DNA of 26,573 nucleotides from Elusimicrobiota bacterium (GCA_031282945.1 JAITCX010000133.1:1-26573); one strand, 5' to 3'; counted from the stretch's first letter, positions 1 through 8,757 are shown. Notes: generated from the sequence alone by a model not told the origin. Program-made: numbers and translations.

Positions 1-515
1 CTAAAAAAATAAAAATATAAGTAAAATAATTTGATAATTTAAAGGAGAATTTTTTTATAATAGATGATATGAAATTGCAGCGGAATTTTAGATTTGCCCA
101 AAAATGCAAAAAAGAAAACTGCGCTTTATGCAATAGCGATGCAAATCCTGTTATTAAGTTTATACACATAACTCTAATTTTTACCTCACCGCCAGTCATG
201 GCCGCCTCTCTTTATCTTTCCAACTCTTAAACTTTTATTGCCGATTTTTTACTATACAAACAGTAAGCCTATGCCTAAAAATATAAGAAAAAATAATACG
301 AAAAGCCCAATAAGATTAAAAATATAGTGTTTATATATTGTTAGGAATTTATTAGTTGTATGTTATTATATATTGTTTTAAAAAGGAAAGCAAGAAATGC
401 AAGCGGTTTTTGCAAAAAATAAAATGTGCGCAAAAAACTTATTTGCTATGCCAAAATAAAACTTAAATAGCGCTAAATTTATTACAATAATTGATCAGCC
501 CGCGCCCTAAAATGT
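1..515. other. Gene-poor AT-rich region
   Basis: No convincing gene is seen here. One 53-codon frame (69-230, plus strand) follows an AAGGAGA about 20 bases upstream, too far for a good ribosome binding site, and its product resembles nothing I recognise. A 12-base direct repeat, TTATATATTGTT, occurs at 331-342 and 366-377. The stretch lies beyond the terminator of the minus-strand operon. Confidence 0.6.
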
Positions 516-546
516 AAAAATCCCCAGCTTGCGCCGGGGATTTTTT
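516..546 (-). terminator. Rho-independent terminator closing the nucleoside operon
   Basis: On the minus strand an AAAAATCCCC arm pairs with GGGGATTTTT across a short GC-containing loop, and the second arm ends in a T run. It lies about 35 bases after the stop codon of the last permease gene, and no further minus-strand gene follows. The A and T runs on both sides would also let it act on plus-strand transcripts. Confidence 0.85.
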
Positions 547-579
547 ATAGTGATAAGCTTATTAAAGAACGGCAAATTC

Positions 580-1506
580 TCAACGTTGGCCTTTGATATA
601 AGGTTTGTCCAGCGCTTTTGGCATGCTCGCCCTTCCAACAAAAAGCGCCAAAACCACAAGGGTGAGAATATATGGAAGCATCGCCAAAACTGAAGCGGGA
701 ATAAACTGCATCCCCCCCAACATAACCACCAAAGCTTGAGCAAATCCAAAAAGCAGACATGCCCCAAATGCTCCTTGAGGAGTCCACTTTCCAAAAATTA
801 CCGCCGCCAAAGCTATAAATCCATGACCTGAAATTACTGTGGAGCTAAACATGGAAACAACCGACAAGGTCATAGCCGCGCCGCCAAGCCCCGCAAAAAA
901 ACCAGACAAAATTGAACAGGCATAACGCACTGCATAAACGTTTATGCCCAAAGTGTCGGCCGCAGCCGGATGCTCGCCGCAGGCGGTGATGCGCATGCCC
1001 CATTTAGTTTTTGCAAAGAAAAACCACAATACAATTGTTAAAACAATAGCCAAAACGACGCTTGCGTCTATGTTTAAAGCGTTTAATGCGGAATTTTGAG
1101 TTTTTATTGAAAATATAGAAAACATAGTCGGGATCTTTTTTGTAACTGCAATCGTTTGAACCCCGCCGTTAAAATATATCCTGCATAAAAATAGAGCAAG
1201 GCCCGCCCCTATAAAATTTATGGCTATGCCTGAAATAAGTTGATTGGCGCGTAAATTTATGGACGCTATAGCATGAAAAACTACTAAGCCCGCCCCGCTT
1301 AAGCCGCCCATCAAAAATCCAAGCCACGGGTTTTGGGTAAAATATCCAACCGCCGCAGCCACAAAAGCGCCAAGCGTCATCAAACCTTCAAGCCCGATAT
1401 TGTCAACGCCGGAACGCTGCGTTATCACCCCGCCGAGAGCCGTAAAAATTAACGGCGCCGAATACATAAGCGAAATATTTATCGTCAGTAAAATAGAATC
1501 TATCAT
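580..1506 (-). CDS. Nucleoside ABC transporter permease (NupQ/YufQ type)
   Basis: This 308-residue polytopic inner-membrane protein is the second permease of a BMP-type nucleoside importer. It has many hydrophobic segments and family motifs such as GLEGLMTLGAF near residue 40 and FAGLGGA followed by a variable loop near residue 205. Its ATG overlaps the TGA of the preceding permease by four bases (ATGA), which suggests translational coupling, and AAGGAG lies just upstream. The shorter permease following the longer one matches the order known for nucleoside importers such as B. subtilis nupNOPQ. The family assignment is firm; the exact nucleoside cannot be read from the sequence. It is the last gene before the operon terminator. 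Confidence 0.93.
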   Translation of the reverse strand: MIDSILLTINISLMYSAPLIFTALGGVITQRSGVDNIGLEGLMTLGAFVAAAVGYFTQNPWLGFLMGGLSGAGLVVFHAIASINLRANQLISGIAINFIGAGLALFLCRIYFNGGVQTIAVTKKIPTMFSIFSIKTQNSALNALNIDASVVLAIVLTIVLWFFFAKTKWGMRITACGEHPAAADTLGINVYAVRYACSILSGFFAGLGGAAMTLSVVSMFSSTVISGHGFIALAAVIFGKWTPQGAFGACLLFGFAQALVVMLGGMQFIPASVLAMLPYILTLVVLALFVGRASMPKALDKPYIKGQR

Positions 1507-2675
1507 TTTGCCGCTCCTTTTGACGCCAACTTGTCATCTTGTTTTGCCTGCCATTCTTTTTTCATTTTCATGGCGGAAAGTTTTGTGGCAATCATTGGGA
1601 ACATTGCAACCAAAGCCACGCAAAAAACTATTGCGCCTATCATAATATTTATAATTTCGCTGGGCGCGCCCATTGAGGATTGAATAGAACCGCCGCCAAA
1701 TTTTAATCCGCTAAAAAGCCAGCCCGAAAGCAATGTGGCAAGAGGATTGTTGTTTGCAAGCAGCGCAACCGAAAGCCCGTCCCACCCAAACCCCTCAGTG
1801 ATGGACAAAACAACTATGCGGGAATTGCTGGTGCCCAAAACTTGAAACGCTCCTCCCAAAGCCGCCAAAGCTCCTGCAATAAACATTGCAAAAACGGTAT
1901 TTTTCTTAATGCTGATGCCCGCAAACTCCGCGGCGCTTGGATTTGCCCCCACAGAACGAAGCTCAAAACCTTTGGTTGTGCGCATAAGAAAAAACCATGT
2001 CGCAAAAACAAATATTAGCGTTAAAATTATTCCAATGTGAATGTCGGTGCGTAAAAAATCTCCCAAAATTGGATGGCTGTTTATAAAAGAAAGACCCTCG
2101 GGAGTTGTTTTCCATTGCGAAAAAAGCCTCATGCTTGCACTCGGCAAAATGTCATAAGATGCCTGCGTGCCGCCTTTTTGAACGCCCGGAATAGAAAGTA
2201 TTGTATTGTTTAAATAAAGAGCTATCCAGTTTAACATAATTGTTGAGACCACTTCATTTGTCCCGTATTTAACTTTCAGCCAGCCGGCAATCGCTCCAAA
2301 TACGCCGCCGAAAAAACAAGCCGCAATTAATATTACAATCGGATGAATAATAATAGGCAAATGCAAATAATATCCAAGCATTGCGGCGGTGATAGTTCCA
2401 ATAATATATTGACCCTCAGCGCCGATATTAAACAATCCGCTGCGGTAGGCAAATGCAACGCTTAAGCCCGTCATAATTATCGGCACGGCATTTATGATGA
2501 TCTGCGAAATATATTTCGGTCTGTCAAACATCCCGCCGATCATTGCGCCATAAGCTTCAAAAGGATTGTAGCCTGCAATCAACAAAACAAAAAATCCAAC
2601 CAAAAACCCTACAATCAAAGCGATGATTATTGCGGATATCGGCTTTTTTAAAATTTCAATTATTTTATCAATCAT
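1503..2675 (-). CDS. Nucleoside ABC transporter permease (NupP/YufP type)
   Basis: This is a 390-residue polytopic permease and the partner of the following shorter permease; together they form the membrane channel of the importer. It opens with a hydrophobic segment after a short basic stretch (IDKIIEILKKPISA) and carries the family motif NIGAEGQYIIG near residue 85. A long loop around residues 165-200 precedes the later membrane segments. The C-terminus is a charged tail rich in Lys and Gln, probably cytoplasmic. The start codon overlaps the ATPase stop codon as ATGA, and AGGAGG stands nine bases upstream. The function rests on family resemblance and on its place in the operon. Confidence 0.93.
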   Translation of the reverse strand: MIDKIIEILKKPISAIIIALIVGFLVGFFVLLIAGYNPFEAYGAMIGGMFDRPKYISQIIINAVPIIMTGLSVAFAYRSGLFNIGAEGQYIIGTITAAMLGYYLHLPIIIHPIVILIAACFFGGVFGAIAGWLKVKYGTNEVVSTIMLNWIALYLNNTILSIPGVQKGGTQASYDILPSASMRLFSQWKTTPEGLSFINSHPILGDFLRTDIHIGIILTLIFVFATWFFLMRTTKGFELRSVGANPSAAEFAGISIKKNTVFAMFIAGALAALGGAFQVLGTSNSRIVVLSITEGFGWDGLSVALLANNNPLATLLSGWLFSGLKFGGGSIQSSMGAPSEIINIMIGAIVFCVALVAMFPMIATKLSAMKMKKEWQAKQDDKLASKGAAK

Positions 2676-4201
2676 TTTACGCTGCCTCCTGCCATCAATA
2701 ATCCAACTTCATTTTCATTTGTTTTAGAGGGGTCTAGATCGCCCACAATTTTGCCGTCATAAATTACATTGATGCGGTCGGAAACATCCAAAATTTCGTC
2801 CAACTCAAAACTCACCAAAAGCACAGCTTTGCCTTTGTCCCTTTGCGCTATCAAAGATTTATGCACAAACTCTATTGCGCCTACATCCAAACCTCTCGTG
2901 GGCTGAACCGCCACCAATAAAACTGGATCGTTTTCTATTTCTCTAGCGATAACAACTTTCTGTTGATTGCCGCCCGAGAGAGAACGCGCCAGAGAATGTT
3001 CGCAGTCTGCAGGTCTAATGTCAAATTTGTGGATGAGGGTTTTGGCATTATCAAAAATGTTCTTAAGCTTTAATAAAAGCCTGTCTGCAAATTTTGGGGC
3101 GGCGTACTTTTCCAAAATTAAATTTTCGCATATATCAAAATCCAAAACTAAACCGTATTTATGTCTGTCTTCTGGAATTGTGGCGATGCTGTTTGCCCTA
3201 ATATTGTGAGGAGGCGTGTTTTGAACTTGTTTGCCCTTGATAAGAATTTTTCCGCCGTCAGCTTTTGTAAGACCTGTGAGCGCCTCAATGAGTTCGCTTT
3301 GGCCGTTTCCGTCAATTCCTGCAATGCCCAAAATTTCTCCGGCTCTAACATTTAGAGATAGATTTTTCACTCTGTCTATCCCACGCGAATCTTTTACCCA
3401 CAAATCGCAAATTTCAAAAACTCTTTCTTTAGGTTGAGCAGGGGTCTTAGAAATGTGCAAAGAAACATCTCTTCCTACCATCATTTTTGCAAGGCTGTAC
3501 TCGTCTACGCCTTTGTCTTTAACATCAACGGTATCAATATAATTTCCGCGTCTGATGATTGTGCAGTAATCTGCAGATTTTATAATTTCTTTTAGCTTAT
3601 GGGTAATAATTATCACAGTTTTACCGTCTTGGGTGAGTTTGTGCATGGTATCTATAAGCTCGTCAATTTCATTGGGGGTTAAAACTGCAGTGGGCTCGTC
3701 TAAAATTAACGTTTGCGCGCCGCGGTAAAGACTTTTTAAAATTTCAACTTTTTGCTGAGTGGAAACGGACACATCGCATATTTTTGCATCGCCGTCCACT
3801 ATCATTCCATATTTTTCGCCAAGCTCTTTAATTTTTTCTTTTACAACTGCAGTGTCTATCACATCAAAAGCTTTGACGCTTTCCTTGCCCAACATTATAT
3901 TTTGAGCAATTGTAAAATTTTCCACCAACATAAAATGCTGATGAACCATCCCTATTCCATATTTTATCGCCACATTTGGATTTTTTATATATGCCAATTT
4001 TCCGTCTAAATAAATCTCGCCTTCGTCGGCCTCGTAGAGACCGTAGAGGATATTCATCAATGTGGATTTGCCCGCGCCGTTTTCACCTAAAAGAGCATGA
4101 ATAGTTTTTTTGCGGACATTCAAATTTACGCCATTTAAAGCCTTAAATGTTCCAAAAAATTTTGAAATGCTTTTCATACTTACAGCATAATTTTCGTCCA
4201 C
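2672..4201 (-). CDS. Nucleoside ABC transporter ATPase with two nucleotide-binding domains (NupO/YufO type)
   Basis: This cytoplasmic ATPase of about 509 residues powers nucleoside import. Two tandem nucleotide-binding domains are visible. The first has Walker A GENGAGKS and Walker B LILDEPTAVLTP, but an altered signature (VSVSTQQKVEI). The second has a degenerate P-loop (GIDGNGQSE), a good signature (SLSGGNQQKV) and a Walker B-like VAVQPTRGLDVGA. This asymmetry is normal in the sugar/nucleoside importer class. I prefer GTG at 4201 as the start because GGGAGG sits five bases before it; an in-frame ATG at 4219 has no ribosome binding site. It lies downstream of the binding-protein gene, beyond a terminator-like hairpin. 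Confidence 0.93.
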   Translation of the reverse strand: MDENYAVSMKSISKFFGTFKALNGVNLNVRKKTIHALLGENGAGKSTLMNILYGLYEADEGEIYLDGKLAYIKNPNVAIKYGIGMVHQHFMLVENFTIAQNIMLGKESVKAFDVIDTAVVKEKIKELGEKYGMIVDGDAKICDVSVSTQQKVEILKSLYRGAQTLILDEPTAVLTPNEIDELIDTMHKLTQDGKTVIIITHKLKEIIKSADYCTIIRRGNYIDTVDVKDKGVDEYSLAKMMVGRDVSLHISKTPAQPKERVFEICDLWVKDSRGIDRVKNLSLNVRAGEILGIAGIDGNGQSELIEALTGLTKADGGKILIKGKQVQNTPPHNIRANSIATIPEDRHKYGLVLDFDICENLILEKYAAPKFADRLLLKLKNIFDNAKTLIHKFDIRPADCEHSLARSLSGGNQQKVVIAREIENDPVLLVAVQPTRGLDVGAIEFVHKSLIAQRDKGKAVLLVSFELDEILDVSDRINVIYDGKIVGDLDPSKTNENEVGLLMAGGSVK

Positions 4202-4230
4202 TGCGACCTCCCTTCTCATATGCGCTTAAA

Positions 4231-4263
4231 AAAACCGCAAGACGTTTTACGGTCTTGCGGTTT
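4231..4263 (-). terminator. Attenuator-like hairpin between the binding protein and ATPase genes
   Basis: Read on the minus strand, AAAACCGCAAGAC pairs perfectly with GTCTTGCGGTTTT around a short loop, and the second arm runs into more T residues. It begins just after the stop codon of the BMP gene and ends before the ATPase start. In a continuous operon such a structure would lower transcription of the ATPase and permeases relative to the binding protein and could protect the 3' end of the upstream message. Confidence 0.8.
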
Positions 4264-4271
4264 TAGCTAAA

Positions 4272-5306
4272 TTACAAACCTTTTATAAACTGCTGATACT
4301 GCGCATCAGTTATTGGAACAATAATTTGTCCATTTATAATTTTGTTTTCAATATCTTTTGTCTTTTGCAAAATGTCGGCTGGAACAAGTTTGCCGCTGGT
4401 TGGCGCAATGCCTACTCCGCCGTCTGAAAGACCCATTTCTACAGTGGTTCCGCCGAGCTTCTCGCCCGCCATAACGCGTTTTGTTACATCGTAAACGCCG
4501 ATATCAACATTTTTCAATGCGCTGGTTATAACATTATCAGGCGCCATATAATTCTGATCTAAGTCAACGCCGATAACCCACAAATTGCGCTCTTTTGCAG
4601 CTTCAATAACTCCTTGTCCAACGCCGCCTGCGGCATGGAAAATTACGTCAGCGCCGCTTGTATACATTTTCAAAGCGGCCGCTTTGCCTTTTGCCGCATC
4701 AGTAAAGGATTCCATAATTTGATAATCCACTTGAATTTTCTTTCCCATTTCTTTTGCGGCATACTGCACGCCTGCAAAATACCCATATTTAAATCTATTC
4801 ATCACTGGACTTTCCATTCCAATAATAAAGCCTACATGATTTGTTTTGGTCATATAAGCCGCAATGTAGCCGACTTCAAAAGAAGATTGTTCCGCTTTAA
4901 AAGTTACGCCGATCACATTTGGAACTGTTCCGTCTGGATATGTGTCGTCAACCAAAGCGAACAATTGATCTGGATTTGCCTGCGCGATTTGTTGGAGAGG
5001 ATCTTTCATCATAAATCCAATTGCCCAAATTATGTCTGCGCCTGCGTCAATTGACTTCTCCAAATTTGGAGCATAGTCGCTGCCTCTATGAGACTCAAGG
5101 AAACTAACCGTTACGCCCTCAGACTTAAGTTTTTCCATTCCCCCCCAAGCTGATTGGTTGAAAGATTGATCGTTTATTCCTCCAACATCCGTTACCATTG
5201 CAGCTTTAAACGCTCCATTGGCTGATTGGTCTTTTTTACCGCCGCAGCCGACAACCAAAACCGCTGCAACTGATAAAACTGCAACCAAAGACAAAAGTCT
5301 TTTCAT
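4272..5306 (-). CDS. BMP-family nucleoside-binding lipoprotein
   Basis: This 344-residue protein is the extracytoplasmic substrate-binding component of the importer. A signal peptide (MKRLLSLVAVLSVAAVLVV) ends in a lipobox, VVGC, so the mature protein should be lipid-anchored. Family landmarks include VTDVGGINDQSFNQSAWGG near residue 40, then GFIIGMESPVMNRFKYGY, and VIFHAAGGVGQGVIEAAKE, which resemble BmpA/PnrA/NupN nucleoside-binding proteins. The lysine-rich K and Q linker after the lipidated Cys is typical. AAGGAGAG stands just before the ATG. It follows yjjW by 38 bases and is followed by an attenuator hairpin. The preferred nucleoside is not visible; the neighbouring psuG makes pseudouridine an attractive guess. 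Confidence 0.94.
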   Translation of the reverse strand: MKRLLSLVAVLSVAAVLVVGCGGKKDQSANGAFKAAMVTDVGGINDQSFNQSAWGGMEKLKSEGVTVSFLESHRGSDYAPNLEKSIDAGADIIWAIGFMMKDPLQQIAQANPDQLFALVDDTYPDGTVPNVIGVTFKAEQSSFEVGYIAAYMTKTNHVGFIIGMESPVMNRFKYGYFAGVQYAAKEMGKKIQVDYQIMESFTDAAKGKAAALKMYTSGADVIFHAAGGVGQGVIEAAKERNLWVIGVDLDQNYMAPDNVITSALKNVDIGVYDVTKRVMAGEKLGGTTVEMGLSDGGVGIAPTSGKLVPADILQKTKDIENKIINGQIIVPITDAQYQQFIKGL

Positions 5307-5328
5307 AGTACTCTCCTTTTTTTTATTT

Positions 5329-5343
5329 TGCGCCCAAGGCGCA
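5329..5343 (-). promoter_or_regulatory. Small stem-loop between yjjW and the BMP gene
   Basis: TGCGCC and GGCGCA form a perfect six-base stem with a three-base loop in the gap after the yjjW stop codon. There is no T run, so it is not a terminator. It could be an RNA processing or stability element that separates the enzyme genes from the transporter genes. Confidence 0.4.
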
Positions 5344-5344
5344 T

Positions 5345-6184
5345 TTATACAACTTTAACTTCATAAAAAAAATCTCGGCAATAATCAAATAATTTTTGCA
5401 TTTCCTCGGGGCTGGTATTTGGCGAGCGTGCAAAATCTCCTCTGACGCCGAAATTTCTAAAAGCTATAAGTTTTAGGCGCGCTTGCAAACTTTTTTTGCC
5501 TAAAAATTCTCTCAAGGCGTCCACAACATTTTTAGGCTGCATCATTGGAAAACAGACTATTCTAATTTCATATAATTTTTTTGCATCAAGCAAAAACAAA
5601 ATATTTTTTTTGACTGTATCATTATCTAAACTACTGCCGCGCGTTACGGTATGATAAGTATCATTATCCCATGATTTTAGATCTATCATGACGCCGTCTG
5701 TAAGAGAAAGCAGATCGGGATAGAGCGAAAAGTCGATGGTTCCGTTGGTGTCTATGAAACTGGAAAGGTTGGATTTTTTTGAAAGGCAAAAGAGGTCTGT
5801 TAAAAAAAAGGGGGCGAGCATACACTCGCCCCCTGATACAGTAATTCCGCTTATAAAGGGTAGATTATTTTGAATTTGGTCAAAAACTGCCATAGCCGGC
5901 ATTTTTGCAACTCTTGGAGAAGAAAAGTTTGGACAAATTTTTATGCAGGCATCGCATTCGCTACAAATTTCCTTTTTCCACAACACTTTTCCATTCTCCT
6001 TATGCAAAGCATTATTGGGACAGATTTTAACACATTTTGCGCAATTATTGCAAACTCTTTGCGTTTCTGGATTATGGCAGTAAATACAAGCCAAGTTGCA
6101 GCCTTGTAAAAAAACAACGCTTCTTGCGCCCGGTCCGTCCACAACGCTAAGAGGAATTATTTTGTTTACAATTGCCTCAATCAT
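5345..6184 (-). CDS. yjjW: YjjW-type glycyl-radical enzyme activating enzyme (radical SAM)
   Basis: This 279-residue iron-sulfur enzyme should use S-adenosylmethionine to place the radical on the partner YjjI. The radical-SAM cluster motif is CNLACIYC (Cys29, Cys33, Cys36). It is followed by two ferredoxin-like motifs of pattern CX2CX2CX3CP, at Cys45-Cys55 and Cys74-Cys84, as in activases of the glycyl-radical family that carry extra clusters. The N-terminal signature DGPGARSVVFLQGC and the glycine-rich TVSGGE motif near residue 118 also fit. Its ATG overlaps the stop codon of yjjI (ATGA), so the two are translationally coupled. The pairing with YjjI is the same as in E. coli. The C-terminus is divergent and has no recognised motif. 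Confidence 0.93.
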   Translation of the reverse strand: MIEAIVNKIIPLSVVDGPGARSVVFLQGCNLACIYCHNPETQRVCNNCAKCVKICPNNALHKENGKVLWKKEICSECDACIKICPNFSSPRVAKMPAMAVFDQIQNNLPFISGITVSGGECMLAPFFLTDLFCLSKKSNLSSFIDTNGTIDFSLYPDLLSLTDGVMIDLKSWDNDTYHTVTRGSSLDNDTVKKNILFLLDAKKLYEIRIVCFPMMQPKNVVDALREFLGKKSLQARLKLIAFRNFGVRGDFARSPNTSPEEMQKLFDYCRDFFYEVKVV

Positions 6185-7686
6185 ATCAACCTAACCTTCC
6201 TTTCAGCCAGTTTTGAAGCTTTATAATTGGGCGCTCCAAGCGCAACTGTGTCTTGCAAATTTGTTTCGCCCTTAAAGTATTTTTCCATTTCGCTTCTTTT
6301 TACAAGATAGCCCGTTATCCGCACAATATCGGCATCCTGCTCGTAAAAACTCATATACTGAACTCCCAAATTGAAAGCGCCTTTTACAATATCAACTAAA
6401 GCTTGAGAATTATTTTTTGCCGTTTGAGCTATTGGAAAAATATCGCCGACTCCCGCTGGAAAATAATGATGAAATTTTGCGCTGTGGCGTAAATGATCCA
6501 TAAAATTTTCAGGTTCATCGCCCACCGGAATTCTCACCCCTGAGGTTATGCCGATATCTGTGTCCAAACCAACTTGCGCATGCAAAACAAATTTGCCGCC
6601 TGTCAGAGGACTATAGAGCGCATCAAAACCAGCGACAATACTTGTAATTTTGTCCATAATTTTAATGCCCAGCTCGTCAGCTTGAGGCGAATTTCCGTAT
6701 TTTATATTTTTATCTCTCAGCAAAAAATTTACAGCTTCGGCAAGACCCGTCACGCCGAACATTCCAAGAAATCTATCCTTAGAAATAAAATTTTCGGCCG
6801 CCAAAAAACTGCTTTCAAAAAAGTTGGATTTCTCAACAATAAATTTAATGCGCTCGTTCATGTAATCTGCAATTAATTTCAAGCATTCCGGCAAAAGCTC
6901 GTTAAAGAAATGATCCATAGATTTAGCTTCTTTGGCAAGCTCGGTGAGCGTAATTCGGGTGAGCGTATAAGCCCCGCCTGAGAGCGGCAAAATATTGTAG
7001 CAGCTGCAAATGCCGTAATCAGCGCCGAAAGGTTTTTGATTTGCAATGTGGTTTGCAATTGCAGGGTTGGAACACATTAAAGACGTTTCTATAGCATATT
7101 TTAGAAAAGCCTCGTCTGTATTTTTCAGGTCGTATTTTATTGTGAGATTTGGCACGCAGTTTTTTAACTCGCGCTGCGTTTCCAAAATTAAATAGCCAAT
7201 TCTAGTGGCCTTGGGGCCGATATTTGCATGGCAAAAAGAATCGGTGATTGTTCTGTCCAAATAAGTTAAAAACAATTTTAGTTTGTAGCGGATCTCATCG
7301 TCTGTAAGGCCGTCAACGTATGGACTAAGCAGCTCGTCTAATTGACCGACATAGACGGGAAAACTTGTGATGGACGGCGTATGTCTATAAATTATTGCAA
7401 GATTTGTAAGCGCTTGATCTAAATTTTTTGCAGGACCAAGTCTTAAAAATTTGCTGCCCTCTTTTAAAAATTTTCCAAAATCAGCTTGAATGTAGCGCGG
7501 GCGGTACGGCGCATGCCCCTCCGCTAAATCGTTTATTGCGCCCGTTTCAAAATAATGTTTTGTCCTCGGGGGAATGTTTAAAACATCAATAGAGTTTTCG
7601 GCAAGTTTAGCAAGCGTTATAAGCTTTTGCTCGTAGGTAAGTTTTTTGGATGTGATAGTGTCATAAATTAGGTCATTAGCGTTCAT
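6181..7686 (-). CDS. yjjI: YjjI-family glycyl-radical enzyme, reaction unknown
   Basis: This 501-residue protein matches the YjjI (DUF3029) branch of glycyl-radical enzymes, which is shorter than pyruvate formate-lyase. The expected radical site is near the C-terminus in VRITGYLV (Gly459), and an active-site cysteine motif, YGICSCYN, offers Cys227 and Cys229. Other recognisable stretches include GHAPYRPRYIQADF near residue 57 and MFGVTGLAEAVNFLL in the middle. AGGAGG stands seven bases before the ATG, and yjjW follows with a four-base overlap. The substrate of YjjI is not established to my knowledge. In E. coli the gene lies beside the deoCABD nucleoside catabolism genes, and here it sits between psuG and a nucleoside importer, which supports a nucleoside- or pentose-related role by inference. 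Confidence 0.93.
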   Translation of the reverse strand: MNANDLIYDTITSKKLTYEQKLITLAKLAENSIDVLNIPPRTKHYFETGAINDLAEGHAPYRPRYIQADFGKFLKEGSKFLRLGPAKNLDQALTNLAIIYRHTPSITSFPVYVGQLDELLSPYVDGLTDDEIRYKLKLFLTYLDRTITDSFCHANIGPKATRIGYLILETQRELKNCVPNLTIKYDLKNTDEAFLKYAIETSLMCSNPAIANHIANQKPFGADYGICSCYNILPLSGGAYTLTRITLTELAKEAKSMDHFFNELLPECLKLIADYMNERIKFIVEKSNFFESSFLAAENFISKDRFLGMFGVTGLAEAVNFLLRDKNIKYGNSPQADELGIKIMDKITSIVAGFDALYSPLTGGKFVLHAQVGLDTDIGITSGVRIPVGDEPENFMDHLRHSAKFHHYFPAGVGDIFPIAQTAKNNSQALVDIVKGAFNLGVQYMSFYEQDADIVRITGYLVKRSEMEKYFKGETNLQDTVALGAPNYKASKLAERKVRLI

Positions 7687-7750
7687 TGGATGCCTCCTCT
7701 AAATAAGCCCTCTCCAACATGTTTTCTCAGGTTGGATCTTCTAATTAAAA

Positions 7751-8686
7751 CTACTTTATATTTACAAATCCAACCGCTATTTTTGCGGCAAGATCTGCAT
7801 TGCTGTAGGCAAGCTGCATATTTGTTTCAAGCGATTTGCCGGCGGTGATATCTTTAATTTTGGAAAGTAAAAACGGCGTAACTTCTTTTCCCTTTATGCC
7901 TTTTTCTTGCGCTTCCTTGACAGCATTTTCTATCGCATCTGAAATTATTTTTTCATCCATTGCATATTCTTTTGGGACGGGATTGGCAACGACAATTCCA
8001 TTTTTAACGCCCATCAATTCATTGAAACGCATGGCCTGCGCTACAAATGTAGGATCGGGCACGGTGTGGTCTAAAGCGTAGCCGCTTGAGCGGGTAAAAA
8101 ATGCGGGAAAATCTTTTGTGTCGCCGATGCCGACAACGGGAACGCCTTTAGTTTCCAAAAATTCCAAAGTGAGTTTTATGTCTAAAATAGATTTGGCGCC
8201 CGAACATACAACGGTGACGGGAGTTCTGGAAAGCTCCTCTAAATCTGAAGAGATATCCATAGTTGTTTGCGCGCCGCGATGCACGCCGCCGATGCCGCCT
8301 GTGGCAAAAACATTGATGCCGCAGAGATTGGCAATACGCATTGTTGCAGACACCGTTGTGCCGCCCAGTTTGCGCCGCGCTAAGACCAGCGGAATATCTT
8401 TAGCGGCAACCTTTATAACATCTTTAGCTTTGGCCAAATCGTCCAGTTCCTGCTCAGTCATTCCAATTTTTATTTTGCCGTCAACCAAAGCGATGAGAGC
8501 GGCGGCGGCTCCCTGCGATTCTATGATGCTTTGCATTTTCAAAGCTGTTTGTTTATTTTCAGGATAAGGCATTCCATGCGTGATAATTGTGGATTCCAGC
8601 GCCACTACAGGAAGCCCATTTTTTATTGCTTGCTGAACTGATTTGCTGATGTCTACAAAATACAAATTAGGATCTTTAAGTGTCAT
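7751..8686 (-). CDS. psuG: Pseudouridine-5'-phosphate glycosidase
   Basis: This 311-residue cytoplasmic enzyme cleaves the C-C glycosidic bond of pseudouridine 5'-phosphate to give uracil and ribose 5-phosphate, with a divalent metal. Length and sequence match the PsuG family. ALESTIITHGMPYPEN contains Glu31, IKVAAKD contains Lys92, and CSGAKSILDI contains Lys165, positions that correspond to catalytic residues known in E. coli PsuG. The glycine-rich GGIGGVHRG near residue 131 is also characteristic. AAAGGAGA lies nine bases before the ATG. It is the first gene of the minus-strand block. The kinase PsuK, which usually accompanies it, is absent from the window. Confidence 0.95.
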   Translation of the reverse strand: MTLKDPNLYFVDISKSVQQAIKNGLPVVALESTIITHGMPYPENKQTALKMQSIIESQGAAAALIALVDGKIKIGMTEQELDDLAKAKDVIKVAAKDIPLVLARRKLGGTTVSATMRIANLCGINVFATGGIGGVHRGAQTTMDISSDLEELSRTPVTVVCSGAKSILDIKLTLEFLETKGVPVVGIGDTKDFPAFFTRSSGYALDHTVPDPTFVAQAMRFNELMGVKNGIVVANPVPKEYAMDEKIISDAIENAVKEAQEKGIKGKEVTPFLLSKIKDITAGKSLETNMQLAYSNADLAAKIAVGFVNIK

Positions 8687-8737
8687 GATTTTTGTCTCCT
8701 TTAAGGCGCTAAAATGCGCTCAACTCTAAATATTAGG

Positions 8738-8757
8738 ATTATGGGCTTGGCCATAAT
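8738..8757. promoter_or_regulatory. Candidate operator upstream of psuG
   Basis: ATTATGG and CCATAAT form a perfect seven-base inverted repeat with a six-base spacer, about 50 to 70 bases before the psuG start codon. The position and symmetry suit a dimeric regulator controlling the nucleoside operon. I see no regulator gene next to it. A promoter must lie nearby, but no -35/-10 pair is clear enough to name. Confidence 0.35.

Noticed and set aside
69..230. Small 53-codon frame with three Cys near its N-terminus, on the plus strand
   Set aside because: The ribosome binding site is too far away, there is no recognisable family, and the surrounding region is gene-poor; the frame is short enough to be chance.
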